64,000 nt of DNA, taken from the NCBI RefSeq assembly GCF_902499125.1, contig NZ_CABVPX010000016.1:62001-126000 (forward strand), given 5' to 3'. This DNA comes from Burkholderia arboris. Lineage in GTDB: Bacteria > Pseudomonadota > Gammaproteobacteria > Burkholderiales > Burkholderiaceae. Shown piece after piece: positions 63,638 to 64,000 of the stretch. The notes under the pieces were generated by a model. That model saw nothing but the letters and a program-made list of their open reading frames with translations, was not told where the DNA came from and did no database searches. Numbering within the stretch: position 1 is the stretch's first letter; each line of letters opens with the position of its first letter. Position numbers and translations under genes: made by a program.

Positions 63638-64000
63638 TGCGATTTGACGAGGAGACCGACGCGCTTGACGCCACGCGCCTTCAGATCGGACATCACGGTC
63701 ATGACGGCATCGTACTGCACGGTCTTGTCGGCTGCGATCACGACCGGCTGGTCAGGGTGATCGGCCTGACGGGCCGAGATGAAGCCGTCGAGCTCGGCCT
63801 TCGTCATCGTGTCTTCCTGGGTCGCGCCCGAGTCGCTCTTGTACTTGACGCTCATCGTGCGGTCGGCCTTGATGTTGACGACGACGGGCGGCGTCTGCTC
63901 CTGCGGCGCGGCATTGCCGACGGTCGGCAGGTTGATGATCGACGGGGCGACGAGCGGTGCGGTGACCATGAAGATCACGAGCAGCACCAGCATCACGTCG
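63634..64000 (-). CDS. tolR: Tol-Pal system protein TolR (partial, cut by window end)
   Basis: Only the C-terminal ~121 residues are in the window. They include the end of the membrane helix (DVMLVLLVIFMVTAPLV, with the Asp that lines the TolQR proton channel), then the periplasmic domain with VVVNIKADRTMSVKY and VVIAADKTVQYDAVMTVMSDLKARGVKRVGLL, typical of ExbD/TolR. TolR works with TolQ as the proton-driven motor for TolA. The gene begins outside the window. Confidence 0.95.
   Translation of the reverse strand, partial: DVMLVLLVIFMVTAPLVAPSIINLPTVGNAAPQEQTPPVVVNIKADRTMSVKYKSDSGATQEDTMTKAELDGFISARQADHPDQPVVIAADKTVQYDAVMTVMSDLKARGVKRVGLLVKSQ

Overview
The window reads as chromosome 1 of a Burkholderia, most likely a member of the Burkholderia cepacia complex. 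The basis is the very high G+C coding style, the betaproteobacterial housekeeping set (purM, miaA, mutL, tol-pal) and a capsule cluster built like the wcb (capsule I) cluster of B. pseudomallei. Species assignment from sequence alone is not possible here.

Layout. (1) 0-8.5 kb, core genes: purM, an NTF2-like protein, a divergent tetA/tetR pair with two Tn10-like tet operators, a mutL-miaA operon, a DedA protein and a small MscS channel. (2) 8.6-33 kb, capsule region with unusually mixed gene orientation and visibly lower GC at third positions: an FkbH-like HAD protein, a WcbI-GSCFA fusion, KpsM, a tandem double glycosyltransferase, GDP-sugar genes (rmd-like, manC, gmd), three more GT4 glycosyltransferases, KpsC, the KpsD/Wza-type lipoprotein, KpsT and KpsE. 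(3) 33-47.2 kb, one overlapping plus-strand operon: kpsS-wcbP(SDR)-wcbQ(LtaS-like)-wcbR(type I PKS)-wcbS(LpxC-like)-wcbT(alpha-oxoamine synthase)-GNAT. The PKS gene carries a -1 frameshift near 41.89 kb. (4) 47.2-50.1 kb, unrelated single genes: a YafJ-type amidotransferase, an AhpD-like protein, an AraC regulator and a YiaA-type membrane protein. (5) 50.3-59.5 kb, a second run of overlapping genes: GT2, a secreted unknown, a di-iron ferritin-like protein, a GT-B glycosyltransferase, a PAP2 phosphatase and a membrane desaturase, followed by two exported beta-propeller proteins. (6) 59.7-64 kb, a tRNA-Lys(UUU) with a consensus promoter, then cpoB, pal, tolB, tolA and tolR (cut by the window end).

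How the genes work together. manC, gmd and the rmd-like reductase can supply GDP-mannose and GDP-6-deoxyhexose. Four GT4 proteins, one of them a double enzyme, would assemble the repeat. KpsC and KpsS would build the Kdo linker on the lipid acceptor. KpsM/KpsT, KpsE and the KpsD-type lipoprotein would export the chain. FkbH-like and WcbI-GSCFA proteins probably add substituents. The wcbP-wcbT-GNAT block looks like a dedicated amino-lipid pathway: a fully reducing PKS without thioesterase, released by an alpha-oxoamine synthase, reduced by an SDR, then trimmed or acylated. I infer that it makes a sphingoid-like lipid tied to the capsule. The 50.3-55.9 kb operon looks like a second, separate and apparently undescribed glycolipid-type pathway.
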